Source: SZAS-103 sp043747745
GTDB taxonomy: Bacteria > Pseudomonadota > Gammaproteobacteria > Xanthomonadales > Xanthomonadaceae
DNA length: 64,000 nt
Direction: 5' to 3'
Assembly (NCBI GenBank): GCA_043747745.1
Contig: JAYTOP010000049.1
Coordinates: forward strand, 1 to 64,000
Position numbers and translations under genes: made by a program. Each line of letters opens with the position of its first letter. Position 1 is the stretch's first letter. Positions 63,821-64,000 of this stretch are shown piece by piece. The notes beneath the pieces were generated by a model that was not told the origin of the DNA, ran no database searches, and saw only the letters and a program-made list of their open reading frames with translations.

Positions 63821-64000
63821 ATGAATCCGGCTCCGAATCTGGTGTTCGTCGGTCCGATGGGCGCAGGCAAGACCACCATCGGCACGCGCGTCGCGGCCAA
63901 GCTCGCGCTGCGCTTCGTCGACGTGGACCATCGTCTGGAGGAAATCACCGGCGCACGCGTGCCGCTCATTTTTGAATGCGAAGGCGAAGCGGGATTCCGT
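63821..64000 (+). CDS. aroK: shikimate kinase, N-terminal part (cut by window end)
   Basis: 60 codons remain: NLVFVGPMGAGKTTIGTRVA (Walker A with the GMGAGK-type loop), then FVDVDHRLEEITGARVPLIF with the shikimate-binding Asp, and EGEAGFR. AroK phosphorylates shikimate in aromatic amino acid synthesis. TGCTAGCAT, an extended -10-like box, is at 63806-63814, which would place the transcript start at or near the ATG. Confidence 0.93.
   Translation, partial: MNPAPNLVFVGPMGAGKTTIGTRVAAKLALRFVDVDHRLEEITGARVPLIFECEGEAGFR

Overview
The window is high-GC gammaproteobacterial DNA that reads as a chromosome segment from the Lysobacterales (Xanthomonadales). The order yebC-ruvC-ruvA-kup-ruvB-ybgC-tolQRAB-pal-cpoB-queE-queC-tRNA-Lys, the pilT/pilU-yggS-proC block, a large TonB-dependent receptor and heptanucleotide G-rich intergenic repeats all fit that order. 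The genus cannot be named from sequence alone. Coding density is high; most genes sit on the minus strand with 4-base ATGA/GTGA overlaps.

Layout. 1-420: the last part of a tyrosine integrase followed directly by a tRNA-Lys gene, i.e. the edge of an element integrated at the tRNA and lying to the left. 548-14872 (minus): queuosine genes queC/queE, the Tol-Pal envelope operon with cpoB and ybgC, the Holliday-junction genes ruvB, ruvA, ruvC with two kup potassium transporters between ruvA and ruvB, then yebC. 15080-19077 (minus): an envelope-glycan-like block (membrane GT-C glycosyltransferase, alpha/beta hydrolase, methyltransferase, GtrA) plus a GNAT acetyltransferase, ahead of aspS and an FmdB zinc ribbon. 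21378-28150: ABC-F ATPase, TrhA/hemolysin III, CBS protein, GtrB-like glycosyltransferase, mtgA and hslO. 28268-40520: an accessory region of visibly lower GC with two TPR-sulfotransferases, a TIGR03032 protein, a 1038-residue TonB receptor and an ECF sigma/anti-sigma/DUF4097 operon. 40557-54979: pckG, regulators, fadE, a nucleotide-translocase-like MFS protein, a GMC oxidoreductase, pyrB-ruvX-algH, a permuted NlpC/P60 hydrolase and a cNMP-binding DUF1003 protein. 55303-64000: pilU, pilT, yggS, proC, a diguanylate cyclase, a cobalamin-binding-type protein, pdxH, a glycerate-kinase-like P-loop protein, dodecin and the 5' part of aroK.

The most unusual signal is not a gene. Seven gaps between genes are filled almost end to end by one architecture: a tandem 7-bp G-rich array (GGGGAAC, GGGGCTG or GGGAATC flavour), a unique spacer of about 45-130 bp, then the C-rich complement of the array. 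In all seven the G-rich arm comes first on both strands, so any transcript meets a G-quadruplex-capable array followed by its pairing partner. Several copies run into coding sequence: they encode the N-terminus of RuvC, the C-terminus of YggS and a roughly 43-residue N-terminal extension of the cobalamin-binding-type protein, or leave queC and ruvB without a Shine-Dalgarno.

Other points of note: the RBS and first 18 codons of yebC recur as the start of the neighbouring glycosyltransferase gene; the Gtr-type glycosylation functions appear split over two loci; and the sulfotransferase/TIGR03032/TonB-receptor region has no assigned substrate.
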